NCBI GenBank assembly: GCA_910579035.1
Contig: CAJTSR010000019.1
Coordinates: forward strand, 1-57,810
Source: an uncultured Muribaculaceae bacterium
Lineage (GTDB): Bacteria > Bacteroidota > Bacteroidia > Bacteroidales > Muribaculaceae
Direction: 5' to 3'
Length of the DNA stretch: 57,810 nucleotides
Part shown: piece after piece, positions 50,331 to 57,810 of the stretch
Position numbering within the stretch: the stretch's first letter is position 1
Layout of the letters: the number at the start of each line of letters is the position of its first letter
Notes under the pieces: model-generated
Told to the model about the DNA's origin: nothing
Database searches by the model: none
Seen by the model: the letters and a program-made list of their open reading frames with translations, nothing else
Position numbers and translations under genes: made by a program

Positions 50331-53300
50331 CTATATCGCGTCGAGGTCGAGTATGCCTTTGAGCATGTCGACGGCCTGCGACACCATGGGCACGCGGTCG
50401 ACGGCAAAGCTGCGGCGACCGTTCCGCTCGCGTATGTGCACCCTCTGCGGATTAGCCTGAAGATAGTTGAGCAAGCGTCCGAACATGGGGCTTTGGTAGT
50501 ATGCCTTGTTGGAGTCGTCGACAAAGAACAGGAACATAGAGCCTTGCTTCATCACCACTTTCTCGATGCCGAGCTTGCGGGCGTAACGGCGCAGCATAGG
50601 CACCCGCAACAGTTCGCGGGCGGCGTCGGGTATGCGGCCGAAGCGGTCTACGAGGCGTTCTTCAAATGCTTTGAGGTCGGCGGGACGCTCTATGCTGTCG
50701 AGTTCCTGATATAGGGCTATGCGCTCGCTTTCCTGCTGCACATAGTATGCGGGAAGCAGCAGTTCGAGGTCGCTCTCAATGATGCAGTCGGCAACATAGT
50801 CCTCGCCGTCGGCCTGCTCAGACGATGCGTCCTTGATGTCGGGAAATTCCTCTGTGCGCAGCTCTACAACGGCTTCGCGGAGCACTTTCTGGTATGTTTC
50901 GTAGCCGAGGTCGGCGATGAAGCCGCTCTGCTCGGCTCCGAGCAGGTTGCCGGCGCCGCGTATGTCGAGGTCCTGCATGGCGATGTGGATTCCTGAGCCG
51001 AGGTCGGAGAAGCTTTCGATGGCTTGCAGACGCCTGCGGGCGTCGGGCGACAGCGGATTCGACGGCGGTACCATAAGGTAGCAGAACGCCTTGCGGGAGC
51101 TGCGGCCCACGCGTCCGCGGAGCTGGTGCAGCTCACTGAGGCCGAATTTGTGGGCGTCGTTTATTATGATGGTGTTGACGTTCGGCATATCGATGCCGCT
51201 TTCTATAATGGTGGTGGCCAGCAAGATATCGTAGTCGTGTGCGGAAAAGTCGTTGATGGCTTTTTCGAGTTTTTCGGGAGGCATCTGTCCGTGGCCCACT
51301 ATGGTGCGGGCGTCGGGTACGAGCCGCTTTATCATTGCCTCGAGGTCGTAAAGGCCCTCTATGCGCGGGTTGACAAAGAATACCTGTCCACCACGGGCAA
51401 GCTCGAAGTTAAGAGCCTCGGCCACGATGTCGTCGGAAAGAGCGTCGACCGACGTGATTATCGGGTAGCGGTTTGGCGGCGGCGTGGCTATGGTGGAAAG
51501 GTCGCGGGCTCCCATGAGCGAGAACTGCAGGGTGCGAGGTATTGGCGTGGCGCTCATGGTGAGGGTGTCGATGTTGACCTTCATCTGTTTGAGCTTTTCT
51601 TTTACGGCCACGCCGAACTTCTGCTCCTCGTCGATAATGAGCAGGCCTATGTCCTTGAACTTGACTCCCTTGCCGATTATCTTGTGGGTTCCTATGAGAA
51701 TGTCGATTTTTCCTGCTTCGAGGTCGGCGAGGATGGCTTTGACGTCTTTGGCGGAGCGTGCTCTCGACAGATATTCGACCCGTACCGGGAACTCGGCGAG
51801 TCGTTGCGAGAAAGTGTTGTAATGCTGGTAGGCGAGCACGGTGGTGGGCACGAGCACGGCCACCTGCTTGCCGTCGGTGGCGGCCTTGAAGGCGGCGCGG
51901 ATAGCGATTTCGGTCTTGCCGAAGCCTACGTCGCCGCAGATGAGGCGGTCCATGGGGCGGTCGCTTTCCATGTCGGCTTTTACCGACTGTGTGGCCGACA
52001 GCTGGTCCGGGGTGTCCTCGTAGATGAACGAAGCCTCAAGCTCGTGCTGCATATACGAGTCGGGCGAGTAGGCGAATCCTTTCTGGTCGCGACGGGCAGC
52101 ATAGAGCTTTATGAGGTCGCGCGCTATGTCTTTGAGCTTGTTCTTGGTGCGCTCCTTCATCTTCTGCCAGGCTCCGGAACCTATGCGGTTGATTTTTGGC
52201 GGAACGCCCTCCTTGCCCCGGTATTTGGCGAGTTTGTGGAGCGAGTGTATGGATACGAACAGGATGTCGTTGTTCTGGTACACGAGCTTTATGACTTCCT
52301 GCATGCGGCCGTTGATATTGGTACGCAACAGTCCGGCGAATTTGCCCACTCCGTGGTCTACGTGCACTATGTAGTCGCCCGGCTCGATCTGTCCCAGCTC
52401 CTTGAGCGATAGCGCCATCTTGCCTGAGCGCGCCCGCTCGCTTTTGAGGGTGTATTTGTGGAATCGGTCGAAAATCTGATGGTCGGTGAACACGCATACT
52501 TTGGCGGCGTGGTCCACGAAGCCTTCGTGCAGTGTGCCGTCGACAGCCTCGAAGTGAATTTCGTCGCCACGGTCAGCAAAGATTTCGCGCAGGCGGTCGA
52601 ATTGCTTCGGATTGTCGGAGAGTATGTACAAGCGGTATCCTTCGGCCTCGAAGCGTATGAAGGACGAGCTTATTATGTCGAAATTTTTGTGGTAGACTCC
52701 TTGTGGCGAGCAGTCGAAGTCGAGCATGGCGCCTTTAGATACGTCGCCGGGATTGGTGGCCGCGGTAAATTCGATGCGCCGCAAGGCATTGAGGTGTTTT
52801 TCAAAGGCGTCGGCATCAACGAGCACGTCGAGAGCGTCGGCATCACCGTCCTCGGTAAGCAGGGTGAATGCCGACATCTCGGTGGAAGTCACCGCGCGCA
52901 GACGCTCCACGGTGTATTGCTCGTTGCGCATAGCCACAAGGGTGTCGCCGGGCAGGAAGTCGAGTATCGACTTCAGGCTGCCGCGGTGGCTCACATTGGC
53001 GGTCACGGCCACGTTTTCGAGCTTTTTCTCGGATAGCTGTGTTTCGACATTGAACGAACGGATAGAGTCGATTTCGTCGCCAAAGAAGTCGAGGCGCACG
53101 GGCAGCTCCTCCGAATAACCGAATATGTCGAATATCGAACCGCGTATGGCATACTGCCCAGGCTCGAATACATAGTCTACCTGCCTGAAGCCTTTTTCAC
53201 GCAGCCATTTCTCGGCATCGTCCATCGACACTGTGCTTTCTACGGCAAGTTGCAGCGTGTGCGTGTCGAGTTCTTCGCGCGATGCCACGCATTCTGCCAT

Positions 53301-53672
53301 CGCCTCGGGGTAGCTTACCAGAAAGCGGAGGGTGCCGGCTTTGGCGCGGTTGAGCGCCTCTGTGCGCAATATCTGATTGGGCGCGTCGGGCTGGCCGTAT
53401 TTGATATCGCGTTTGAAGCCCGACGGCAGCATGGCCACGGCATCCTCGCCAGCAAGGCGGCAAAGGTCGAAGTAGAGATAGCCGGCATCATCGAGCGAGT
53501 CACCGACCACGAGGATAGGGTGTCCCTGCGTGTAAGGCAGGCCTGAAAGCATTACTGCCGCAGAGGAGCCGGGTGCACCAACCACGGTAGAGCGGCCCTT
53601 GGCCGAAAGATTCTTCAGCGCGCGGAGTCTTGCGGCGCCAAGCAGCATATCGCGTATTTCACAAATATCCAT
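50331..53672 (-). CDS. mfd: transcription-repair coupling factor Mfd
   Basis: From the ATG at 53672 the protein has 1,113 residues. The N-terminal UvrB-like module is followed by the RNA-polymerase interaction domain (GDYIVHVDHGVGKFAGL near residue 435) and the RecG-like motor. GDVGFGKTEIA near 580 is Walker A, DEEQKFG near 682 the DEEQ box, and TATPIPRTL follows near 700. The C-terminal TRD domain closes the chain. Mfd removes stalled RNA polymerase and recruits UvrA. It lies 38 bp after the four-helix-bundle gene; a -7 box at 53678-53685 could also start it separately. The 12-residue N-terminal extension to 53708 has no family support. Confidence 0.97.
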   Translation of the reverse strand: MDICEIRDMLLGAARLRALKNLSAKGRSTVVGAPGSSAAVMLSGLPYTQGHPILVVGDSLDDAGYLYFDLCRLAGEDAVAMLPSGFKRDIKYGQPDAPNQILRTEALNRAKAGTLRFLVSYPEAMAECVASREELDTHTLQLAVESTVSMDDAEKWLREKGFRQVDYVFEPGQYAIRGSIFDIFGYSEELPVRLDFFGDEIDSIRSFNVETQLSEKKLENVAVTANVSHRGSLKSILDFLPGDTLVAMRNEQYTVERLRAVTSTEMSAFTLLTEDGDADALDVLVDADAFEKHLNALRRIEFTAATNPGDVSKGAMLDFDCSPQGVYHKNFDIISSSFIRFEAEGYRLYILSDNPKQFDRLREIFADRGDEIHFEAVDGTLHEGFVDHAAKVCVFTDHQIFDRFHKYTLKSERARSGKMALSLKELGQIEPGDYIVHVDHGVGKFAGLLRTNINGRMQEVIKLVYQNNDILFVSIHSLHKLAKYRGKEGVPPKINRIGSGAWQKMKERTKNKLKDIARDLIKLYAARRDQKGFAYSPDSYMQHELEASFIYEDTPDQLSATQSVKADMESDRPMDRLICGDVGFGKTEIAIRAAFKAATDGKQVAVLVPTTVLAYQHYNTFSQRLAEFPVRVEYLSRARSAKDVKAILADLEAGKIDILIGTHKIIGKGVKFKDIGLLIIDEEQKFGVAVKEKLKQMKVNIDTLTMSATPIPRTLQFSLMGARDLSTIATPPPNRYPIITSVDALSDDIVAEALNFELARGGQVFFVNPRIEGLYDLEAMIKRLVPDARTIVGHGQMPPEKLEKAINDFSAHDYDILLATTIIESGIDMPNVNTIIINDAHKFGLSELHQLRGRVGRSSRKAFCYLMVPPSNPLSPDARRRLQAIESFSDLGSGIHIAMQDLDIRGAGNLLGAEQSGFIADLGYETYQKVLREAVVELRTEEFPDIKDASSEQADGEDYVADCIIESDLELLLPAYYVQQESERIALYQELDSIERPADLKAFEERLVDRFGRIPDAARELLRVPMLRRYARKLGIEKVVMKQGSMFLFFVDDSNKAYYQSPMFGRLLNYLQANPQRVHIRERNGRRSFAVDRVPMVSQAVDMLKGILDLDAI

Positions 53673-53677
53673 ATCAA

Positions 53678-53708
53678 CAAAATTACAGCTTTTTCTCCTA
53701 CGCCGCAA
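53678..53708 (-). promoter_or_regulatory. promoter abutting the mfd start
   Basis: On the minus strand TTG (53708-53706), 20 bp, TAATTTTG (53685-53678). Transcription would begin about 2 nt before the ATG at 53672, so an mfd transcript from here would be nearly leaderless. Confidence 0.5.
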
Positions 53709-53710
53709 CT

Positions 53711-54310
53711 TTACCAGCCAGACTTTTTGGACTTGTCAGGCCCGTCAGACGAGTCTGAACTGTTCTGGCGGTTACGGTAGTCGGTGCGGGCGCGGTGCAT
53801 CTGTTCGCGAATGCCTCCTTGCTGTATAAACTGCTCTTGTTGCCGTTCGAGCAGTCGCCTGAGCATGTATGTAGCCTGATTGATAAGGGTGATACATAGG
53901 TTACAATACTCTTCGGCATTTATTTTGTGGGCGAACGTTGTCGGAGCTGAAATAAACTCGGCGCTTTTCAGATATTGGCGTAGTCGGAGTGTGCGAGGAT
54001 GGTTTTTACCCCATTGTGGTAGATTGTTTTGGCGCAGGTAGTCTTCATAATCGAGCAAAAGCTCTTCGAGAGAGGCTTTTGCCACATTTGTCAGTTTTAT
54101 TTCTGTTTCCGTTGAGGTTGTTGATGCTACGCTGCCTTCCGCAATATTTTGCTTGCCGCTTCGAGCTGCCTGCTCCATTTGGTCCTTTGTACGGCTTCCT
54201 CTTTTGATGAATCTTTCTGTGAATATCACAGAGAGATCATATATAATCTCGGTCATTTTGTAGACTCGGAGATTACGGTAGCCTCCTCTTTGTGGAAGAA
54301 ATCCGTTCAT
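53711..54310 (-). CDS. four-helix-bundle protein with suffix domain
   Basis: The 199-residue protein belongs to the four-helix-bundle (S23/ribosomal-IVS) family. YRNLRVYKMTEIIYDLSVIFTERF, MEQAARSGKQNIAEGSVAS and EIKLTNVAKASLEELLLDYEDYLR give the first three helices, and EEYCNLCITLINQATYMLRRLLERQQ the fourth. It ends with the Ser/Asp/Lys-rich suffix (NSSDSSDGPDKSKKSGW) of the suffix-domain subgroup. Relatives include the Avd accessory protein of diversity-generating retroelements, but no reverse transcriptase or template repeat is present. The gene is AT-richer than mfd and has a -7 box at 54363-54370. Its function is unknown; it may bind nucleic acid through basic faces. Confidence 0.85.
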   Translation of the reverse strand: MNGFLPQRGGYRNLRVYKMTEIIYDLSVIFTERFIKRGSRTKDQMEQAARSGKQNIAEGSVASTTSTETEIKLTNVAKASLEELLLDYEDYLRQNNLPQWGKNHPRTLRLRQYLKSAEFISAPTTFAHKINAEEYCNLCITLINQATYMLRRLLERQQEQFIQQGGIREQMHRARTDYRNRQNSSDSSDGPDKSKKSGW

Positions 54311-54362
54311 ATCGACAACGTGTTGGAATTTAGTAGTATGTTATTGTAATTGGTGCTAAAAG

Positions 54363-54370
54363 CAAATGTA
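54363..54370 (-). promoter_or_regulatory. -7 box of the four-helix-bundle gene
   Basis: TACATTTG on the minus strand is an exact -7 box, giving a leader of about 49 nt to the ATG at 54310. No TTG is seen at the usual -33 distance. Confidence 0.4.
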
Positions 54371-54404
54371 CGAAGAATTATTGACAGGCTGATTGATTTG
54401 GCAT

Positions 54405-54434
54405 AAAAAAGGCCGCCGGGGTTGCGGCGGCCTT
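54405..54434 (-). terminator. intrinsic terminator of lacZ
   Basis: A 9-bp stem (54409-54417 with 54426-54434) with an eight-base loop is followed on the minus strand by six T. It ends 10 bp beyond the lacZ stop. Confidence 0.88.
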
Positions 54435-54443
54435 GTGGGTGTG

Positions 54444-57400
54444 TTACTTTTTGGGGGACAGGATGAAGGAGTAGGTGTAGGAGGGTGCGTCGAGCCGGTA
54501 CTGTTCATATGGCAGGGCGCCCCAGCTGTCATCGCCGCCGAGGCCGCGCTGGGCGAGATCGACGTAGAAGTACACATGGTCGATATCGGGCGATATGTCG
54601 CTGTCGTGTTGCTGGTGTTTTGCGAGGCCGGTATCGAGATCAGAGGGCAGCACGTCGAGAGCACTTACTTCGAGCGGCTGCAATCCCTTCACCTCTAAGC
54701 CGAGTCCGTTTGCATCTGTCAGCGATGCCTCGCGCACATCGGTGTGGTTGCCTGTTTCCTGAGGGCGTATGTAGTGGTGGCGCATATCGGTTACCTTGCC
54801 GCTATATCGGCCGAGGAACGCGGCGGTGCGGCGGTCGGAGTAATTTTCCCACGGGCCACGGCCGTACCATGCGAAGTTGTCGTAACTTTTGGGCATGGTG
54901 ATAATCATACCGAAGCGAGGCAGTTCGGGCTTGAATGCCCCTTGGTCGGCCTTCCACGAAGCCTCTACTTTCAGCGAGCCGTCGGCAAGCGGAGTGTAGA
55001 CCACGGTGTACTCCGAGGGTACTTCGAGCAGGCGGTATACGGCTTTGAGCGATTGTCCGTCGCGGTTTAGCGATACCAGACGGCGGTTGTCGGCGGCAGT
55101 GCGCCATGCGTTGGAGCGGGTGTTGAAGCGGTTGCCGTAATCGTTGTCGGTGGTTGCGCGCCAGAACGACGGTCGCATTGCGTCGGCGATGAGGTTGCGG
55201 CCAGCGACGGTGTATCCGGTGAGTTCGCCGCTGCGTTTGTCGAATGTCATAACAGCTCCTGCTGCTTCGGCAGTCCAAGAACGGTCGTTCTGCTCGAATT
55301 TAACATTGCCGTCGGCCAGTGCTGTGGTTGCAAGGTCGCGGTTGGCGAGCACGAACTGTTCGCGGGCCACTTCGTGACCCTGCGGTATTATTTCGTCGCC
55401 GGCCTTGGTGCGCGCATAGACAGACAGGGCATAGTCGGTATTGTCGTCAAGCGCCGGAACGGGCAGCTTCACAGTCTTGCTTGCTCCGGGAGCTACCACT
55501 GCCTCGAAGTTGCCGCCGTCGATGCGCCGTCCTTCGCGCAGCAGTTCCCAAGAGAAGGTGTAAGGCTCTGTCGAGCGTGAGGGGAAGTGGTTTTCAACAG
55601 TTATCGCGCCCGTTTTGGGGTCTTTCGACGAGAAACGTATGTCCTGATATACTTTTTTGACTTCGAGAAGGCCGGGGTGCGGAGTGCGGTCGGGGAATAC
55701 CATGCCGTTGATGCAGAAATTCTCATCGTGAGTGTAGACGGTGGCGCCGTAGTCGCCGCCGTAGCTCCAGTATGTGCGTCCGTTCTCGTCGGTGGTCTTG
55801 AAGCCTTGGTCTACCCAGTCCCATATGAATCCGCCCTGCATGTGGGGTGCTGAGCGGAACACGTCGAAGAGATCCTGAAAGTTGCCTGTGGAGTTACCCA
55901 TGGCATGTGCAAACTCGCAGAGTATGAACGGACGTGTGGCGTCGGTTCGTGCTGCTTCTTTCTTAAGACGGCTCATAGGCGCGTACATGGGGCACACGAT
56001 GTCGGTGTTGGTGCCTTCTCCGGCCTGTTCGTACTGCACGGGGCGGCTGTTGTCGCGGTTTTTTATCCATTGGTAGCAATCCATAAAATTGTCGCCGTTG
56101 CTCGATTCGTTTCCGAGCGACCATACGATTACGGAGGGATGGTTTTTGTCGCGCTCTACAAGCAGTTTCTGGCGGTCGAGCATTGCGGCCTTCCATTCGG
56201 GGAGGAATGCCGGCTGTACGATTTTTCCTTCGTGGTTGAATTTGGAGTAGCCCATTCCGTGGGTTTCGATGTTTGCTTCGTCAACGAGGTATATGCCGTA
56301 CCGGTCGCAAAGCTCGTACCACAGCGGCGGCTGGGGATAATGGGAGGTTCGGACAGCGTTGATATTGTGCTGCTTCATTGCGCGGATATCGCTCATCATT
56401 GTTTCGCGGTCTATGGCGTGACCCTTTTCTGGATGGTGTTCGTGCATATTCACGCCGTGTACTTCGACGGGCTTGCCGTTGACCATCAGCTGTGCGTCCT
56501 TTATTTCGACTTTGCGGAATCCGATTTTGGCAGACGTGGCCTCGACGGGCTTGCCGTCGGCGGTGCTCAGCTCGAGTACGAGGGTGTAGAGCGCGGGGTG
56601 GTCGTAGTTCCACTTGTCGACCTTGGCAAGCTTCGCGGTGAATACGGTGTTGTCGCTTGCCTTTTGGCCTGCTGAGTATGCCTTGCGGCCGGAGGGGTCG
56701 TAGAGTGTGGCGCTGAGCTTCATCGGCTCCTTGCTGTCTACCTGCACGTCGGCTGAGAAAAGGCCGTCGCGATATTTTGCGTCGAGGTCGGCTTTCACAA
56801 AGAAATCGGCGATGCGCCCCCGGGCGTCGGTAGAATAAAGATATACGTCGCGGTCTATGCCCGACAGGCGCCAGAAATCCTGATCTTCAAGATACGAGCC
56901 GTCGGTCCAGCGGTATACTTCGCAGGAAAGCTCGTTCTTGCCCGGAACGATAAAATCGGTAATCTCGAATTCCGACGGGTTTTTGGCCGACTGCACGTAT
57001 CCGGCCTTTTTGCCGTTTACCCATACGTACATACCGGCCGTGGAGCCGTCGAAGTGCAGGAATACCCGGCGGCCGTTCCAGCCTGCGGGAATGTCGAAGC
57101 TGCGCTTGTATGAACCCACTGGGTTGTCGTTGTGCGGTATGTGCGGCGGATTTGCAGGGAAAGGATAGCGGGTATTGGTGTAGATGGGCGTGCCGTAGCC
57201 GTGCATTTCCCAGTTGGAGGGTACTGGCAGGGTCTTCCAGCCCGAAGTGTCGAATCCGGGTTTGTAGAAGTCGGCAGGCCGTTCGGCGGGAGTCGGGGAG
57301 TAGTGGAACAGCCACTGGCCGTTGAGGCTCATAAAGCGTTCCGACGCGGCATGTTCGCCGGTTTTGGCCGACGCGGCGTCGGCATATGGATAGAATGTCG

Positions 57401-57512
57401 CCCGAGGTTCGAGGCGTCCCTGGGCGAACACTTCGGGGTTTTCCCAGTCGTTGACGGCCGCGCAATTCAGCGAGGCGGCCAAAGCGAGGCAGAGTGTAAG
57501 GCTCTTGTTCAT
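54444..57512 (-). CDS. lacZ: secreted GH2 beta-galactosidase (LacZ type)
   Basis: The 1,022-residue enzyme has a signal peptide (about 1-19) and the full LacZ domain order: jelly-roll, immunoglobulin-like, TIM barrel, second immunoglobulin-like and the large C-terminal beta-sandwich. The barrel shows VHGVNMHEHHPEKGHA near residue 352, WSLGNESSNGDN near 467 with the acid/base Glu, and ILCEFAHAMGNSTG near 532 with the nucleophile Glu. The signal peptide places it in the periplasm or outside, unlike cytosolic E. coli LacZ. It is a single-gene unit with its own promoter (57577-57608), a start-site palindrome (57548-57572) and a terminator. Confidence 0.95.
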   Translation of the reverse strand: MNKSLTLCLALAASLNCAAVNDWENPEVFAQGRLEPRATFYPYADAASAKTGEHAASERFMSLNGQWLFHYSPTPAERPADFYKPGFDTSGWKTLPVPSNWEMHGYGTPIYTNTRYPFPANPPHIPHNDNPVGSYKRSFDIPAGWNGRRVFLHFDGSTAGMYVWVNGKKAGYVQSAKNPSEFEITDFIVPGKNELSCEVYRWTDGSYLEDQDFWRLSGIDRDVYLYSTDARGRIADFFVKADLDAKYRDGLFSADVQVDSKEPMKLSATLYDPSGRKAYSAGQKASDNTVFTAKLAKVDKWNYDHPALYTLVLELSTADGKPVEATSAKIGFRKVEIKDAQLMVNGKPVEVHGVNMHEHHPEKGHAIDRETMMSDIRAMKQHNINAVRTSHYPQPPLWYELCDRYGIYLVDEANIETHGMGYSKFNHEGKIVQPAFLPEWKAAMLDRQKLLVERDKNHPSVIVWSLGNESSNGDNFMDCYQWIKNRDNSRPVQYEQAGEGTNTDIVCPMYAPMSRLKKEAARTDATRPFILCEFAHAMGNSTGNFQDLFDVFRSAPHMQGGFIWDWVDQGFKTTDENGRTYWSYGGDYGATVYTHDENFCINGMVFPDRTPHPGLLEVKKVYQDIRFSSKDPKTGAITVENHFPSRSTEPYTFSWELLREGRRIDGGNFEAVVAPGASKTVKLPVPALDDNTDYALSVYARTKAGDEIIPQGHEVAREQFVLANRDLATTALADGNVKFEQNDRSWTAEAAGAVMTFDKRSGELTGYTVAGRNLIADAMRPSFWRATTDNDYGNRFNTRSNAWRTAADNRRLVSLNRDGQSLKAVYRLLEVPSEYTVVYTPLADGSLKVEASWKADQGAFKPELPRFGMIITMPKSYDNFAWYGRGPWENYSDRRTAAFLGRYSGKVTDMRHHYIRPQETGNHTDVREASLTDANGLGLEVKGLQPLEVSALDVLPSDLDTGLAKHQQHDSDISPDIDHVYFYVDLAQRGLGGDDSWGALPYEQYRLDAPSYTYSFILSPKK

Positions 57513-57547
57513 GATATATGATCGGTTTGGTTGATTCAGGAATATAA

Positions 57548-57572
57548 GCTAATACGTTCCAAACGTATTAGC
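57548..57572. promoter_or_regulatory. operator-like perfect palindrome at the lacZ transcription start
   Basis: GCTAATACGTT at 57548-57558 and its exact reverse complement at 57562-57572 are separated by CCA. The repeat begins at the predicted +1 to +2 of lacZ and ends about 36 bp before its ATG. This is the geometry of a repressor site that blocks initiation, though a leader hairpin is also possible. The binding protein is not identifiable here. Confidence 0.65.
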
Positions 57573-57576
57573 CGCT

Positions 57577-57608
57577 CAAAGATACGGATAAGTCGAGCGC
57601 AAAACAAA
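57577..57608 (-). promoter_or_regulatory. consensus promoter of lacZ
   Basis: TTTG (57608-57605), 20 bp, TATCTTTG (57584-57577) on the minus strand: a full match to the Bacteroides consensus, with the start expected near 57573 and a leader of about 60 nt. Confidence 0.75.
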
Positions 57609-57810
57609 TATTTAGTTTTGCCGAGCGAGAGTATCTAAGGCGATTAGCCAAAAATACAAAGAGGGTGTTTCATAATATCTGTTAAAGCACAGGTTGGTGT
57701 ATTTTTGTTTAAACTGTTCATTAAGAAGAGGGAGCATAGCGGTTGCTATGTGACCGATGAGTAATGGGCAGGTTAACAAAAAGACGCCAAGACGGCACCA
57801 TTGTTAAATT

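Larger units (their letters stand above)
57513..57810. other. gene-free right edge
   Basis: No credible protein or RNA gene is seen. The part next to lacZ holds its promoter and palindrome. From about 57660 the sequence GAGGGTGTTTCATAATA looks like the kind of end that insertion sequences often carry, but no transposase or opposite end lies inside the window. Confidence 0.45.

Noticed and set aside
51024..52412. 462-residue plus-strand frame opposite mfd
   Set aside because: It lies wholly antisense to a certain mfd gene in the GC-rich motor region; such long mirror frames follow from codon bias, and the product resembles no protein family.
53711..54310. Diversity-generating retroelement (Avd-like protein)
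   Set aside because: There is no reverse transcriptase gene, template repeat or variable repeat in the window; the family resemblance alone is not enough.
53711..54310. 23S rRNA intervening-sequence protein
   Set aside because: The gene is not inside an rRNA gene, and no rRNA sequence is present.
1..57810. CRISPR array, tRNA or rRNA genes
   Set aside because: No regularly spaced repeats, cloverleaf-like segments or rRNA-conserved stretches were noticed on reading both strands.

Overview
The window reads as chromosomal DNA of a Bacteroidota gut-type bacterium, order Bacteroidales, perhaps Muribaculaceae-like; the family is a guess, the order is well supported. Support comes from SprA and PorZ of the type IX secretion system (T9SS), a glycine-lipid type acyltransferase pair, an ECF sigma / anti-sigma / STN outer-membrane receptor set, DUF4954, and promoters of the Bacteroides form TTTG-N20-TAnnTTTG without Shine-Dalgarno dependence. 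Thirty-one protein genes are supported. No rRNA, tRNA, CRISPR array, complete mobile element or phage gene is visible.

Layout. 1-411: AT-rich, gene-free, with an imperfect inverted repeat and a candidate small RNA between a consensus promoter and a hairpin. 412-4115 (-): four tightly packed glycan genes (multi-pass membrane protein, GT2 glycosyltransferase, degenerate SDR/epimerase-like protein, GT42/DUF115-like protein). 4196-7389 (+): glsA-glsB-like lipid acyltransferases, then purB. 7471-8269 (-): small membrane protein and OmpH/Skp-like lipoprotein. 8438-9700 (+): AT-richer orphan two-TM protein. 9840-12114 (+): pepD and a muramidase. 12126-15687 (-): ECF sigma, anti-sigma, STN outer-membrane protein. 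15820-17463 (-): GH29 fucosidase. 17527-31139 (-): tamB-glycerate kinase-ruvA-sprA, overlapping or nearly so. 31263-38238 (+): DcaP-like porin, NodB-type deacetylase, a large TPR protein and its beta-barrel neighbour. 38323-40794 (-): GH31. 40858-48213 (-): nadA-leuS-rdgB-porZ-unknown gene. 48280-54310 (-): four-helix-bundle suffix protein, mfd, DUF4954. 54444-57512 (-): GH2 beta-galactosidase with a clear promoter and an operator-like palindrome. 57513-57810: gene-free, possibly the edge of an insertion sequence.

Themes. Most genes build or serve the envelope: surface glycan synthesis, aminolipid synthesis, outer-membrane assembly (TamB, OmpH-like), T9SS (SprA, PorZ), porin and barrel proteins. 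Three secreted exo-glycosidases (GH29, GH31, GH2) stand as single genes without SusC/SusD partners, suggesting host- or diet-glycan trimming. Housekeeping genes (purB, ruvA, leuS, nadA, rdgB, mfd) are embedded in the envelope operons.

Less ordinary signals are the small-RNA candidate at 270-390, the SDR remnant at 1259-1954, the AT-rich orphan at 8438-9700, the TPR/barrel pair, the uncharacterised gene after porZ, and a recurrent TAATTTTG -7 box lying almost on the start codon of several genes. I did not find a convincing new multi-gene defence or mobile system.
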